This document shows positions 28,463 to 35,258 of a stretch of DNA of 64,000 bases, in pieces. The position numbers and the translations under genes are program-made. The stretch comes from Sphingosinicella ginsenosidimutans (GTDB taxonomy: Bacteria; Pseudomonadota; Alphaproteobacteria; Sphingomonadales; Sphingomonadaceae). The stretch covers positions 806,001-870,000 of the forward strand of contig NZ_VOQQ01000001.1 of the NCBI RefSeq assembly GCF_007995055.1, read 5' to 3'. The notes beneath the pieces were generated by a model, which did not search any database, had not been told where the DNA came from, and worked only from the letters and a program-made list of their open reading frames with translations. Within the stretch, counting starts at the first letter, position 1, and the number at the start of each line of letters is the position of its first letter.

Positions 28463-28656
28463 CTTCTGACGCAGACGCGCTTTCTGTTCGCTCACGAAGT
28501 ATCGGAATTCCGGGGACACTCACCAAATTCGGGACGGGCACGGACTCGGGTAGCGGCGGTCCAGGTTCTTCCTCCCTAAGCATCTGGACTTGCGCGGATT
28601 CCTGCATGGATCGTTCGCAACGCCTGCTCGTTGGGCCGGGCGAAAGGAGCATCCTC
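28463..28656 (+). other. intergenic region with REP-like remnant
   Basis: No gene seen. Around 28504 the sequence CGGAATTCCGGGGACACTCA resembles, from memory, the short repeats that surround REP-associated transposases. Together with the repeats at 28091 this suggests a former mobile element. Confidence 0.4.
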
Positions 28657-28824
28657 ATGGCCGAACGCAAGCTTATCTCTCCCAATGGCGACAAGCGCTA
28701 TGTGCGGCGCGACGATGAGGGGCGGTTCGGCGAATCGGACGATGTCGGCCGCTCGCTCGCCGCCGATCGCCGCCGGCACGCCGCGACCAGCAAGCCACGC
28801 AACCAGGGCGACAGGGGCGATTGA
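28657..28824 (+). CDS. small hydrophilic protein (55 aa)
   Basis: Starts MAERKLISPNGDKRYVRRDD with AAAGGAG seven bases upstream of the ATG at 28657. The motif ISPNGDKRYVRRDxxGRFxESDDVGRSL is one I associate with small conserved proteins of sphingomonads. It is highly charged, with no signal or membrane segment. It lies downstream of structured-leader copy A. Function unknown; a stress or nucleic-acid-binding role would fit the charge. Confidence 0.78.
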   Translation: MAERKLISPNGDKRYVRRDDEGRFGESDDVGRSLAADRRRHAATSKPRNQGDRGD

Positions 28825-28910
28825 CGCCGCCGCCCGGATCGCGGCGACGGGCCTTCGCCCGCCTGCCTCGATCCGGGCGCGCTTGGGCCGTACCCCGCGC
28901 CCCGCCGTCG

Positions 28911-29235
28911 CACCATCGCGGCCGGGCCTTCGCGGCCGGGCCGGGGGTCTGCCCCTTTCCCCGCCGCGCCTCGCTTTCCCCCGCCGCGCCTCCGCGCGCA
29001 CCGCGGGGCCCTCGCCGGATCCCCGCGAAAGCACGCGCGATCCTCGCAAAACCACGCATCGCCACGCCACCGCGCCATCGCCGCCGGGCCTTCGCGTGGC
29101 CGAAGGCTTGCCCCTTCCCCCGCCGCGCCTCGCTTTCCCCCGCCGCGCCTCCGCGCGCACCGCGGGGCCCTCGCCGGATCCTCGCGAAAGCACGCGCAAT
29201 CCTCGCAAAACCACGCGCCGCCACGCCACCGCGCC
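28911..29235. repeat. two-copy ~160-bp GC-rich tandem duplication
   Basis: Copy 1 (about 28911-29072) and copy 2 (about 29073-29235) share long identical blocks, for example CGCGGGGCCCTCGCCGGAT, at an offset of 159-162 bp. Open frames cross it on both strands, but they are Arg/Ala/Pro-rich and lack ribosome binding sites. The 28825-29261 stretch therefore appears non-coding. Confidence 0.65.
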
Positions 29236-29261
29236 TCGCGCCGCCCGGTTTTCCGCCGGAT

Positions 29262-29371
29262 TAGGCGCCCCGGCTGATCCATGCTACAAGGCTTGCACCG
29301 CCGGCTTCACTAAGTCGTGAGCCTGCCGGCGGCTGAGAGACCTGCGGGGTTCGCCCCGCTCCGATCGGCGG
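29262..29371 (+). promoter_or_regulatory. conserved promoter plus structured leader, copy B
   Basis: ATTAGGC at 29262 and -10-like GCTACA at 29283, then a perfect 8-bp stem CCGCCGGC (29298-29305) with GCCGGCGG (29325-29332), CTGAGAGAC, a hairpin GCGGGG-ttcg-CCCCGC (29344-29359) and tCCGATCGGCGG. The tetraloop differs from copy A (TTCG against CATG) while the stem is unchanged, as expected for a selected RNA structure. It ends 48 bp before the ATG of the 57-aa gene. Confidence 0.6.
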
Positions 29372-29419
29372 TTCGTCCGCTCTTCCCGCGCTCCCGCTTG
29401 CACAAGAAGGGAGCCCGAC

Positions 29420-29593
29420 ATGGACCTCGATTATCTGAGCCGCCGCGAGCGCGAGGAGCGGCAGCGCGCCGCCCAGGCCGAGTGCGAACAATCACGCCGC
29501 GCGCACGAATTGCTCGCCGATCACTATCGCGAACGGATCCAAGCCTTCGCCCCCGTCGCCGCCTCCGCCGGCCGCGCGCGGGCGGCTGGCTGA
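29420..29593 (+). CDS. small protein, MD-Y family (57 aa)
   Basis: Starts MDLDYLSRREREERQRAAQA, with AAGGGAG upstream of the ATG at 29420. It shares the pattern MD(L/V)(D/N)Y...R...AHxxLADxYRxR with the 55-aa protein at 32200, so the two are paralogues. It is helical and charged, probably cytoplasmic. It sits behind structured-leader copy B. No function is known to me. Confidence 0.75.
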   Translation: MDLDYLSRREREERQRAAQAECEQSRRAHELLADHYRERIQAFAPVAASAGRARAAG

Positions 29594-29669
29594 CCGCCTC
29601 GTCATTTCAACGAACACGAAAAGCGGCCCGCCAATCCAGGCGTGCCCGACCAGAAAGGAACGTGTGATC

Positions 29670-29876
29670 ATGCCCATCGGCAAAGTGAAATTCTTCAACA
29701 CCCAGAAAGGCTACGGCTTCATCACCAACGAAGAAGGCGGCAACGACGCCTTCGTCCATATCAGCGCGGTCGAGCGCGCGGGGATGGACACGCTCGTCCA
29801 GGACCAGCGCGTCTCCTATGAGCTCGAGGAGGACCGGCGCGGCAAGACCAGCGCCGTCAACCTGCAGAACGCCTGA
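29670..29876 (+). CDS. cold-shock domain protein (CspA family)
   Basis: Single cold-shock domain of 68 aa, an RNA/DNA chaperone. It begins MPIGKVKFFNTQKGYGFITN and contains RNP1 (KGYGFI) and RNP2 (DAFVHI). ATG 29670 is chosen because the family starts MPxGxVKFF; GTG at 29664 is in frame and closer to AAAGGAA but adds two atypical residues. A strong hairpin follows the stop, ending this unit before the next small gene. Confidence 0.95.
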   Translation: MPIGKVKFFNTQKGYGFITNEEGGNDAFVHISAVERAGMDTLVQDQRVSYELEEDRRGKTSAVNLQNA

Positions 29877-29882
29877 CCGGAA

Positions 29883-29915
29883 GCGGGCTCTCCCCCGCAT
29901 CGGGGGAGAGCCCGC
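29883..29915 (+). terminator. 15-bp hairpin after cold-shock gene
   Basis: Perfect stem GCGGGCTCTCCCCCG / CGGGGGAGAGCCCGC with a 3-base loop, 6 bp after the csp stop. There is no T run. It is a terminator or an RNA-stabilising 3' structure. Confidence 0.7.
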
Positions 29916-29950
29916 CGCCCGGCCGACCGGGCCGGAGCCAAGGAGACAAG

Positions 29951-30148
29951 ATGTCGACGCATGAGGATTTCTGCCGCACCCGCGCCGCCGAGGCCCGGGC
30001 CGATGCCGATGCGGCGGCGCTCGCCAATGTGCGCGATCGCTGCCTGCGCGCCGCCGCGGCCTGGGACGTGATGGCCGATCGCGCCCACCGCACCGATCGC
30101 CTGCGCGCCGATCAGGAGCTGAGAAAGGCCGCGCTGGCCGATCACTGA
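29951..30148 (+). CDS. small hypothetical protein (65 aa)
   Basis: Start MSTHEDFCRTRAAEARADAD with AAGGAG seven bases upstream. Continues VRDRCLRAAAAWDVMADRAHRTDRLRAD, an amphipathic helical protein that I recall as a short conserved protein of sphingomonads. Cys8 and Cys31 are the only cysteines. Function unknown. It is preceded by the csp hairpin and may use its own promoter or read-through. Confidence 0.75.
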   Translation: MSTHEDFCRTRAAEARADADAAALANVRDRCLRAAAAWDVMADRAHRTDRLRADQELRKAALADH

Positions 30149-30252
30149 TCCGGCGCCGCCGCCGAAGGGCGGTTCCGGCGCTCCGACACACGCAAAAAGG
30201 ACCGCCCGGTCGCCCGGACGGCCCTCTCTCCTCGCACGGCAAGGCGTGATCG

Positions 30253-30537
30253 TCAGCGCTGCTGCTGGCCGCTGTCGCCCTGGCCCATCTGGCCGCCGCG
30301 ATCGCGCTCGAGATCGTCCTGGCCCTGGCCCTGCTGACGGTTGCGATCGCCGTCCTGCTGCTGTTGCTGCTGGCGGTCGCGGTTCTGGTCCTGCTGGCCG
30401 CCCTGCTGCTGCTGCCGGTTCGAGTCCTGATACTGGCCGCCCTGCTGGCCACCCTGCTGCTGCTGACCTTGCTGGCCCTGGCCGCCCTGGCCACCTTGCT
30501 GTTGCTGGCGCTCGCGGTCGTTATTCTGTTCGTTCAT
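30253..30537 (-). CDS. Gln/Gly-rich low-complexity protein (94 aa)
   Basis: Almost wholly Gln, Gly, Asp, Arg and Asn (MNEQNNDRERQQQQGGQGGQ onward), with no hydrophobic residues to speak of, so it must be disordered and very soluble. GGAGAG lies upstream of the ATG at 30537. A clear EcfG-type promoter stands about 45 bp before the start, making it a likely member of the general stress response. The composition recalls hydrophilin or desiccation-protective proteins (inference). Confidence 0.7.
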   Translation of the reverse strand: MNEQNNDRERQQQQGGQGGQGQQGQQQQGGQQGGQYQDSNRQQQQGGQQDQNRDRQQQQQQDGDRNRQQGQGQDDLERDRGGQMGQGDSGQQQR

Positions 30538-30582
30538 CGGATCTCTCCATCGATTCATGCCCTGAACGGCACTGCCGAATCG

Positions 30583-30608
30583 AACGCCCCTCGCGCTCGG
30601 CCGGTTCC
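30583..30608 (-). promoter_or_regulatory. EcfG (general stress) promoter
   Basis: On the minus strand GGAAC (30608-30604), then 17 bases, then CGTT (30586-30583). This is an exact match to the alphaproteobacterial sigma-EcfG consensus GGAAC-N16/17-CGTT, correctly placed for the Gln/Gly-rich gene with a leader of roughly 40 bases. Confidence 0.78.
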
Positions 30609-30733
30609 GCAAATCATTGGTTTCACAGGCGTTTCGATCCGCCGAGGGGCGCCATTCCGCCCGCCCTTAGCGGAATATCAACCAGGCTCCGTCAGGATGA
30701 TCGGCCTCGCGCCCCTGAAGGGAGGGCCGGACC

Positions 30734-30889
30734 ATGGGCAATTTCTTCAAGGCCGCCTTCGCGCTGTTCATCGTGGCCTTCGTCGTCGATGCGAGCATGT
30801 GGCATGGCTATTATCGCGAACGATACGGCCACCGCATCCATGCCTTCGCGACCGACGTCACCGACGGGAGCTGGGCCAATCCGGGCTGA
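30734..30889 (+). CDS. small single-TM protein (51 aa)
   Basis: MGNFFKAAFALFIVAFVVDA starts a 51-aa protein with one membrane segment (residues 5-19). A tail rich in His/Tyr/Arg follows (MWHGYYRERYGHRIHAFATD). GAAGGGAGG lies upstream of the ATG at 30734. It is divergent from the stress-regulated Gln/Gly-rich gene. No family is recognised, but the start, ribosome binding site and clean stop support it. Confidence 0.65.
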   Translation: MGNFFKAAFALFIVAFVVDASMWHGYYRERYGHRIHAFATDVTDGSWANPG

Positions 30890-30980
30890 ACCGCCCCGTG
30901 CCGCGCGCGCCGACGCCGATCCGCTTTGGCGGGCTTCGCGGCTCTGCTATGACGGCACGCTCACAAGAGGGGGTTCCATC

Positions 30981-31319
30981 ATGCGCATCGCCACGGCCCT
31001 GATCGCCGTCCTGCCCGTCGCGCTGGCCGGCTGCGGCCAGGGCAGCGCCTTTGACGAGGCGTTCCGCAACTCATTCCGCGAGAGCGCGGTGTCGAGCTGC
31101 GTCGCCGCCAGCCGGGCGACGCCGGCCGCGCCCCAGGGCGTCGACTGGCAACGGCTTTGCTCCTGCTCCGTCGACCGGATGATGGAGGGGAAGTCGGCCG
31201 CTGAGCTGCGCCGGCTGCAGGGCGACTCGCCCGAGCAGATGGAGGCGGTGCGGCAGTGCGCGACGCAGATGGGCATTGTCCCCGGCGGCGGCGCCCCCGC
31301 TGCCCCCGGCGGAAAATGA
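30981..31319 (+). CDS. putative lipoprotein (112 aa)
   Basis: Start MRIATALIAVLPVALAGCGQ has a lipobox LAGC. The mature part FRNSFRESAVSSCVAASRAT ... WQRLCSCSVDRMMEGKSAAEL is a short helical region with four cysteines (SCVAAS, LCSCS, QCATQ) typical of small periplasmic proteins I have seen in sphingomonads. A GAGGGGG ribosome site precedes the ATG. Upstream codons in the same frame run through other genes and are not used. Confidence 0.75.
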   Translation: MRIATALIAVLPVALAGCGQGSAFDEAFRNSFRESAVSSCVAASRATPAAPQGVDWQRLCSCSVDRMMEGKSAAELRRLQGDSPEQMEAVRQCATQMGIVPGGGAPAAPGGK

Positions 31320-31343
31320 AGAAGGCCGCGCGGCCGAGCCGGC

Positions 31344-31370
31344 TTATCCCCGATATCCCCGTTATCCACA
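31344..31370 (+). promoter_or_regulatory. three contiguous DnaA-box-like 9-mers
   Basis: TTATCCCCG, ATATCCCCG and TTATCCACA lie head to tail with no gap. The third is the perfect DnaA box (TTATNCACA); the first differs from it at two positions, the second at three. They sit 25 bp after the lipoprotein stop and about 55 bp before the structured ncRNA. DnaA binding is inferred. Confidence 0.45.
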
Positions 31371-31420
31371 GGCCGGGCGGTCAAGATTCCGCTTGGGGCG
31401 ACTCGGCGGATGGAGTCACA

Positions 31421-31856
31421 AGAAAGGTCCGCCGCCAGTAGGCGGACCTCCTCCGGAAACGGATGGCGTCCACCGAGGCAGCGGCCAAAGCAGAAGACAA
31501 GAGGAACCGCAAGGGAAATCTGGTCCGATGCGATGGAAGGGCGACCTTCGAGGAAGAAGCGCGAGGCTTTCGGGCCGAACCCACTTTCCAAGACAGGAGT
31601 CCGGCACGTTCGACATCTTCGGATGACGATCTTGCGAAAGGAAGTCAGGCGGACCGAAAGGCGAGCGTGGCATCCGATGGGGACCCGAAACCGGCAGCAA
31701 TGCCGCGAGACGGGGTACCCGAGAGGAAGGCGACCGAACGCCGCAAGGCGATCGATCGATTTCCGATCCGCCGGAGGAAGGGCATCGGGTCTTCGGACCT
31801 ATGTTCCGACCGACGGAAAGTGGGGCCGGCAGCGATGCCGGCCCCATTACTTTTTG
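31421..31856 (+). ncRNA. candidate structured non-coding RNA (~430 nt)
   Basis: The region is purine-rich on the plus strand, and no open frame has a ribosome binding site or a familiar protein. Strong RNA signs: stem GGTCCGCC/GGCGGACC at 31426-31448, GAAA tetraloop hairpin TCCG-GAAA-CGGA at 31452-31463, UUCG tetraloop hairpin GGTC-TTCG-GACC at 31788-31799, and several short GC hairpins between. It ends in a textbook terminator at 31822-31855. I could not match it to tmRNA, RNase P, 6S or SRP RNA by their hallmark sequences. The 5' end is approximate. Confidence 0.55.
31822..31855 (+). terminator. rho-independent terminator of candidate ncRNA
   Basis: Perfect 9-bp stem GGGGCCGGC / GCCGGCCCC, loop AGCGAT, followed by ATTAC and five T residues. 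It is one of the few hairpins in this window with a real T tract. Confidence 0.8.
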
Positions 31857-32199
31857 GGCCCGACCGGCGGCCTTCCCGGGGCCTGCAAGGCCCCCCAATC
31901 CGCCGCCACCGCTCCAGCGCTTCCACAGCCCCGCCTTCGCGCTGCCGCCACGCCGGCGACGCCGTTAGAGGCCCGTCGCGGCGCGATGCGCGGCCTCTTC
32001 CTGTCGCTCGCTCGCGCGGGCCGCGCCGGCGTGCCGAGCCCTTTCCCGGGGTGATAGGACGATCGGTGACAACGCCGCGTGCCACCGGATGCCCGCTGCG
32101 CCATCGCGTCCGGATTCGGCGGCGCCACCGATCCGTGCTATGGATGACGCACCGGGACTCGACTCGCGAGCAGCACTCCCGACCGGGAAAGGGAGAGCC
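31857..32199. other. intergenic region without supported gene
   Basis: A 343-bp GC-rich stretch. Minus-strand frames are open (for example one ending at 31847) but have no start signal or familiar motif. A GCTATG at about 32137 may be the -10 of the following small gene. Confidence 0.4.
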
Positions 32200-32367
32200 A
32201 TGGACGTGAACTATTATCTCCACCGGGAGCAGGTGGAACGGATGCGGGCATCGACCGCATCGACCATCGAGGCGGAGCAGGCCCATCGCCGCCTGGCCGA
32301 TCTCTACCGCGCCCGCCTTGTCGCTTATCGGACCCCGCCGGGCGCGATCGAACTGACGGTGCGCTGA
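32200..32367 (+). CDS. small protein, MD-Y family (55 aa)
   Basis: MDVNYYLHREQVERMRASTA opens a 55-aa protein with GGGAGAG upstream of the ATG at 32200. It is a paralogue of the 57-aa protein at 29420: both have MDxxY near the start and AHxxLADxYRxR in the middle. I recall the family as small conserved proteins found in several copies in sphingomonad genomes. No function known. Confidence 0.78.
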   Translation: MDVNYYLHREQVERMRASTASTIEAEQAHRRLADLYRARLVAYRTPPGAIELTVR

Positions 32368-32465
32368 CCGTCGCGACCTTGCGATGGGACGGGCCGCGGG
32401 CCACGCCAACCTTTCGGTAAGCCTTCTCTGTCATACGCACCATGTTCGTGAGAGAGGCGAAACGA

Positions 32466-32768
32466 ATGGGGCGGCTGTCCGGCAACATGATCACGCGGCG
32501 CGAGGCGCGGACGATCGACCAGCGTCTTGAATCGCGGCACGAGGGGCTCGTGGACTGCGCGACGCTCTTCTTCCGCGGCGGCGTGCATATGGTCCAGGTC
32601 GTGAACATCTCGGCGCGGGGCGCGATGGTCGAGAGCGAGCTCGAACCCCGGCTCGGCGAGAATGTGATCGTCCGCTTCAACGGATGCAGCCCGATCCATG
32701 CCTTCGTGCGCTGGATCCGCGACGGCCGGCTCGGCCTCAATTTCGGATGCGAGTTGACCATCGGCTGA
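32466..32768 (+). CDS. PilZ domain protein
   Basis: A 100-aa single PilZ domain, the usual receptor for cyclic-di-GMP. The arginine-containing N-terminal segment (RREARTIDQRLESRHEG) and the NISARGAMVES motif form the ligand site; the beta barrel ends with GLNFGCELTIG. Start at 32466 has GAGAGG eight bases upstream; ATG at 32442 is in frame but lacks one. The last codons and stop are embedded in the first unit of a 64-bp tandem repeat. It may link c-di-GMP to exopolysaccharide or motility. Confidence 0.88.
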   Translation: MGRLSGNMITRREARTIDQRLESRHEGLVDCATLFFRGGVHMVQVVNISARGAMVESELEPRLGENVIVRFNGCSPIHAFVRWIRDGRLGLNFGCELTIG

Positions 32769-32930
32769 TCCCCCGGATCAGCCGGCCCGATGCGCGGGGC
32801 GCATCGGGAAGGTTCAACTGACCATCGGCTGATCCCCCGGATCAGCCGGCCCGATGCGCGGGGCGCATCGGGAAGGTTCAACTGACCATCGGCTGATCCG
32901 CAGGACCAGCCGCCCGATGCGCGACCGGCC
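32757..32930 (+). repeat. 64-bp tandem repeat carrying terminator hairpins
   Basis: Two identical 64-bp units (32757-32820, 32821-32884) and a degenerate third. Each unit contains ACCATCGGCTGA, the last sense codons and stop of the PilZ gene. Two hairpins follow: GGCTGATCC/GGATCAGCC and CCCGATGCGC/GCGCATCGGG. The gene's 3' end and terminator have therefore been multiplied. Confidence 0.88.
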
Positions 32931-32993
32931 GACCGCCTGTTGAAACGGCGGCGATAAGTCTTACTTCGCAACCATTCGCGAAGGAGGCATCCC

Positions 32994-33656
32994 GTGATCG
33001 ATCTCTACACGTCGCCAACCCCCAACGGTTACAAGGTCTCGGTCACGCTCGAAGAGCTCGGCCTCCCTTACGAGGTCCATCCGATCGACCTGTCCTCGGG
33101 CGCCCAGAAGGAGCCGTGGTTCACCGCGATCAATCCCAATGGCCGCATCCCGGCGATCGTCGATCGCGACAATGGCGGCTTCGCGGTGTTCGAAAGCGGC
33201 GCGATCATGCTCTATCTGGCCGAGCAGGCGGGCGCCCTCATCCCCCCGGATCGCGAGGGACGCAGCCGCGTCGTCCAGTGGCTGATGTTCCAGATGGGCG
33301 GGCTCGGGCCGATGATGGGCCAGGCCAACGTCTTCACCCGCTACTTCCCCGAACATCTTCCATCCGCGATCGACCGCTACCGGCGCGAGAGCCGGCGGCT
33401 GCTGGAGGTGCTCGACGGCCGGCTCGCCGACAATGAGTATCTCGCGGGCGACTATTCGATTGCCGACATCGCCAATTTCTGCTGGGCGCGGGTGCATGAA
33501 TGGCCGGGCGTCGCGATCGACGGGCTCGACCATCTCAAGCGGTGGATGGACGCGATCGCCGCCCGCCCCGCCGTGCAGCGCGGGCTCGCCGTCCCGCCGC
33601 GGCCGGAGGCGAGCGACGAAAGCAGGATCGAATCGGCCCGCAAGATGCTGGCCTGA
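32994..33656 (+). CDS. glutathione S-transferase family protein
   Basis: A 220-aa GST of the YfcG/YghU (nu-like) type. The thioredoxin-like N domain runs [20 protein letters not shown], with the glutathione-binding [11 protein letters not shown] at about 67-77. The helical C domain contains [15 protein letters not shown]. Nu-class enzymes use Thr/Asn at the N terminus rather than a catalytic Tyr/Cys, and TSPTPNG fits that. GTG start 32994 has GAAGGAGG upstream. It is followed after 14 bp by an aldehyde dehydrogenase in the same direction, suggesting a detoxification operon. Confidence 0.92.
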   Translation: MIDLYTSPTPNGYKVSVTLEELGLPYEVHPIDLSSGAQKEPWFTAINPNGRIPAIVDRDNGGFAVFESGAIMLYLAEQAGALIPPDREGRSRVVQWLMFQMGGLGPMMGQANVFTRYFPEHLPSAIDRYRRESRRLLEVLDGRLADNEYLAGDYSIADIANFCWARVHEWPGVAIDGLDHLKRWMDAIAARPAVQRGLAVPPRPEASDESRIESARKMLA

Positions 33657-33670
33657 CGCAAGGAAGAGAC

Positions 33671-35179
33671 ATGAACGAGATGACCCGGATTTCCGCCCAG
33701 CCCGACTATAGCGAGGCTGTGCAGGCCTTTCTGCAGCGCGCGCCCAAGCTGTTCATCGACGGCGAATGGGTGGATTCCAGCCATGATCGGACGATCGCCG
33801 TCTTCGATCCGTCGACCGGTCGGGAAATCGCGCGGGTCGCCGATGCGTCCGATGCCGATGTCGACCGCGCCGTCGCCGCCGCGCGCCGCGCCTTCGACGA
33901 CGGGCGCTGGTCCGGCCTCGCCCCTTATGCCCGCCAGCGCATCATCGAGAAGCTCGCCGACCTGATCGAGGCGAACATCCCCGAGCTCGCCGAGCTTGAA
34001 TCGATCGACAACGGCAAGCCGCGCAGCGCCAGCCAGGGCTATGATCTGCCGCGCTCGGTCCAGACGCTCCGCTACATGGCCGGCTGGGCGACCAAGCTCA
34101 GCGGCGAGCATATCGAGCCGTCGGGCCTGCCGACCGGATCGGTCCACGCCTATGTCCGCCGCGAGCCGATCGGGGTGTGCGCGCAGATCGTCCCGTGGAA
34201 TTTCCCGCTGATGATGGCGGTGCAGAAGATCGCGCCCGCGCTCGCCGCCGGCTGCACGATCGTGCTGAAGCCGGCCGAGCAGACGCCGCTCACCGCGCTG
34301 CGGCTCGCCGATCTGGTCGCCGAAGCGGGCATCCCCGCCGGCGTGCTCAACATCATCACCGGCAATGGCGAGACGGCGGGCGATCGAATGGTCCGTCATC
34401 CCGAGGTCGACAAGGTCGCCTTCACCGGATCGACCGAGGTCGGCAAGATCATCAATCGCAACGCGACCGAGACGCTGAAGCGCGTGACGCTTGAGCTTGG
34501 CGGCAAATCGCCGGTCATCGTGCTCCCCGACATCGACATCGCGAAGACCGCGGCGGGCGCAGCGCGATCGATCTTCTCCAATGCCGGCCAGGTCTGCATC
34601 GCGGGGTCGCGCCTGTTCGCGCATCGCGACATTTTCGACGATCTGCTCGAGGCGGTCGCGGAGAATGCCCGCAAGCTGAAGGTCGGCCCCAGCCTTGCCG
34701 CGGACACGACGATGGGCCCGCTCGTTTCCACCGAGCAGCACGATCGCGTGCTTTCCTATATCGAGGCGGGCCGCAAGGAGGGTGCGAGCGTCCTGACCGG
34801 CGGCGATACGCCGGGGGGTGACGGCTATTTCGTCAACCCGACCGTGCTCGTCGACGTGAACCCGAACATGAAGGTGGTGCGCGAGGAGATTTTCGGCCCG
34901 GTCCTCGCGGCGCAGCGCTACGACGATCTCGACGAGGTCGCGAAGGCGGCCAACGACACGCCCTATGGCCTCGCCGCGTCGATCTGGACCCGCGACGTCT
35001 CCGCGATGCACAAGCTCGCCGCCAAGCTCAAGGCGGGCATGGTGTGGGGCAACACCTCCTCGGCAGCCGACACGTCCCTGCCCTTCGGCGGCTTCAAGCA
35101 ATCCGGCTTCGGCCGCGAGAGCGGGCGCTACGGCATCGAAGCCTATACCGAGCTCAAGACGGTCGCCATCGCGCTTTGA
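33671..35179 (+). CDS. NAD-dependent aldehyde dehydrogenase
   Basis: A 502-aa ALDH superfamily enzyme oxidising an aldehyde to an acid in the cytoplasm. The catalytic cysteine is in NAGQVCIAGSR and the general-base glutamate in TLELGGKSPVI, with cofactor motif FTGSTEVGK and the proton-channel element PWNFPLMM. Length and all motifs are normal. Start ATG 33671 follows GGAAGAG, 14 bp after the GST stop. The sequence resembles the betaine/phenylacetaldehyde dehydrogenase branch, but the substrate cannot be assigned. Coupling to a GST suggests removal of reactive aldehydes. Confidence 0.94.
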   Translation: MNEMTRISAQPDYSEAVQAFLQRAPKLFIDGEWVDSSHDRTIAVFDPSTGREIARVADASDADVDRAVAAARRAFDDGRWSGLAPYARQRIIEKLADLIEANIPELAELESIDNGKPRSASQGYDLPRSVQTLRYMAGWATKLSGEHIEPSGLPTGSVHAYVRREPIGVCAQIVPWNFPLMMAVQKIAPALAAGCTIVLKPAEQTPLTALRLADLVAEAGIPAGVLNIITGNGETAGDRMVRHPEVDKVAFTGSTEVGKIINRNATETLKRVTLELGGKSPVIVLPDIDIAKTAAGAARSIFSNAGQVCIAGSRLFAHRDIFDDLLEAVAENARKLKVGPSLAADTTMGPLVSTEQHDRVLSYIEAGRKEGASVLTGGDTPGGDGYFVNPTVLVDVNPNMKVVREEIFGPVLAAQRYDDLDEVAKAANDTPYGLAASIWTRDVSAMHKLAAKLKAGMVWGNTSSAADTSLPFGGFKQSGFGRESGRYGIEAYTELKTVAIAL

Positions 35180-35258
35180 ATGCGGCTCGGCGGGCGGCGG
35201 CTTGATCGCGGCCGCCCGCCGGTCCATGCCGCACGGACCGATTGACGAGGTCCGTGCC

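Noticed and set aside
28880..29240. CRISPR-like repetition
   Set aside because: There are two long adjacent copies rather than short repeats with unique spacers, and no cas genes are present.
28576..29282. Several long overlapping open frames on both strands
   Set aside because: They lie over a GC-rich tandem duplication, are Arg/Ala/Pro-rich, repeat internally because of the DNA repeat, and have no start signals.
31410..32209. Plus-strand frames of 210-250 codons across the ncRNA region
   Set aside because: They read through a strong rho-independent terminator, have no ribosome binding site, and result from low T content on this strand.
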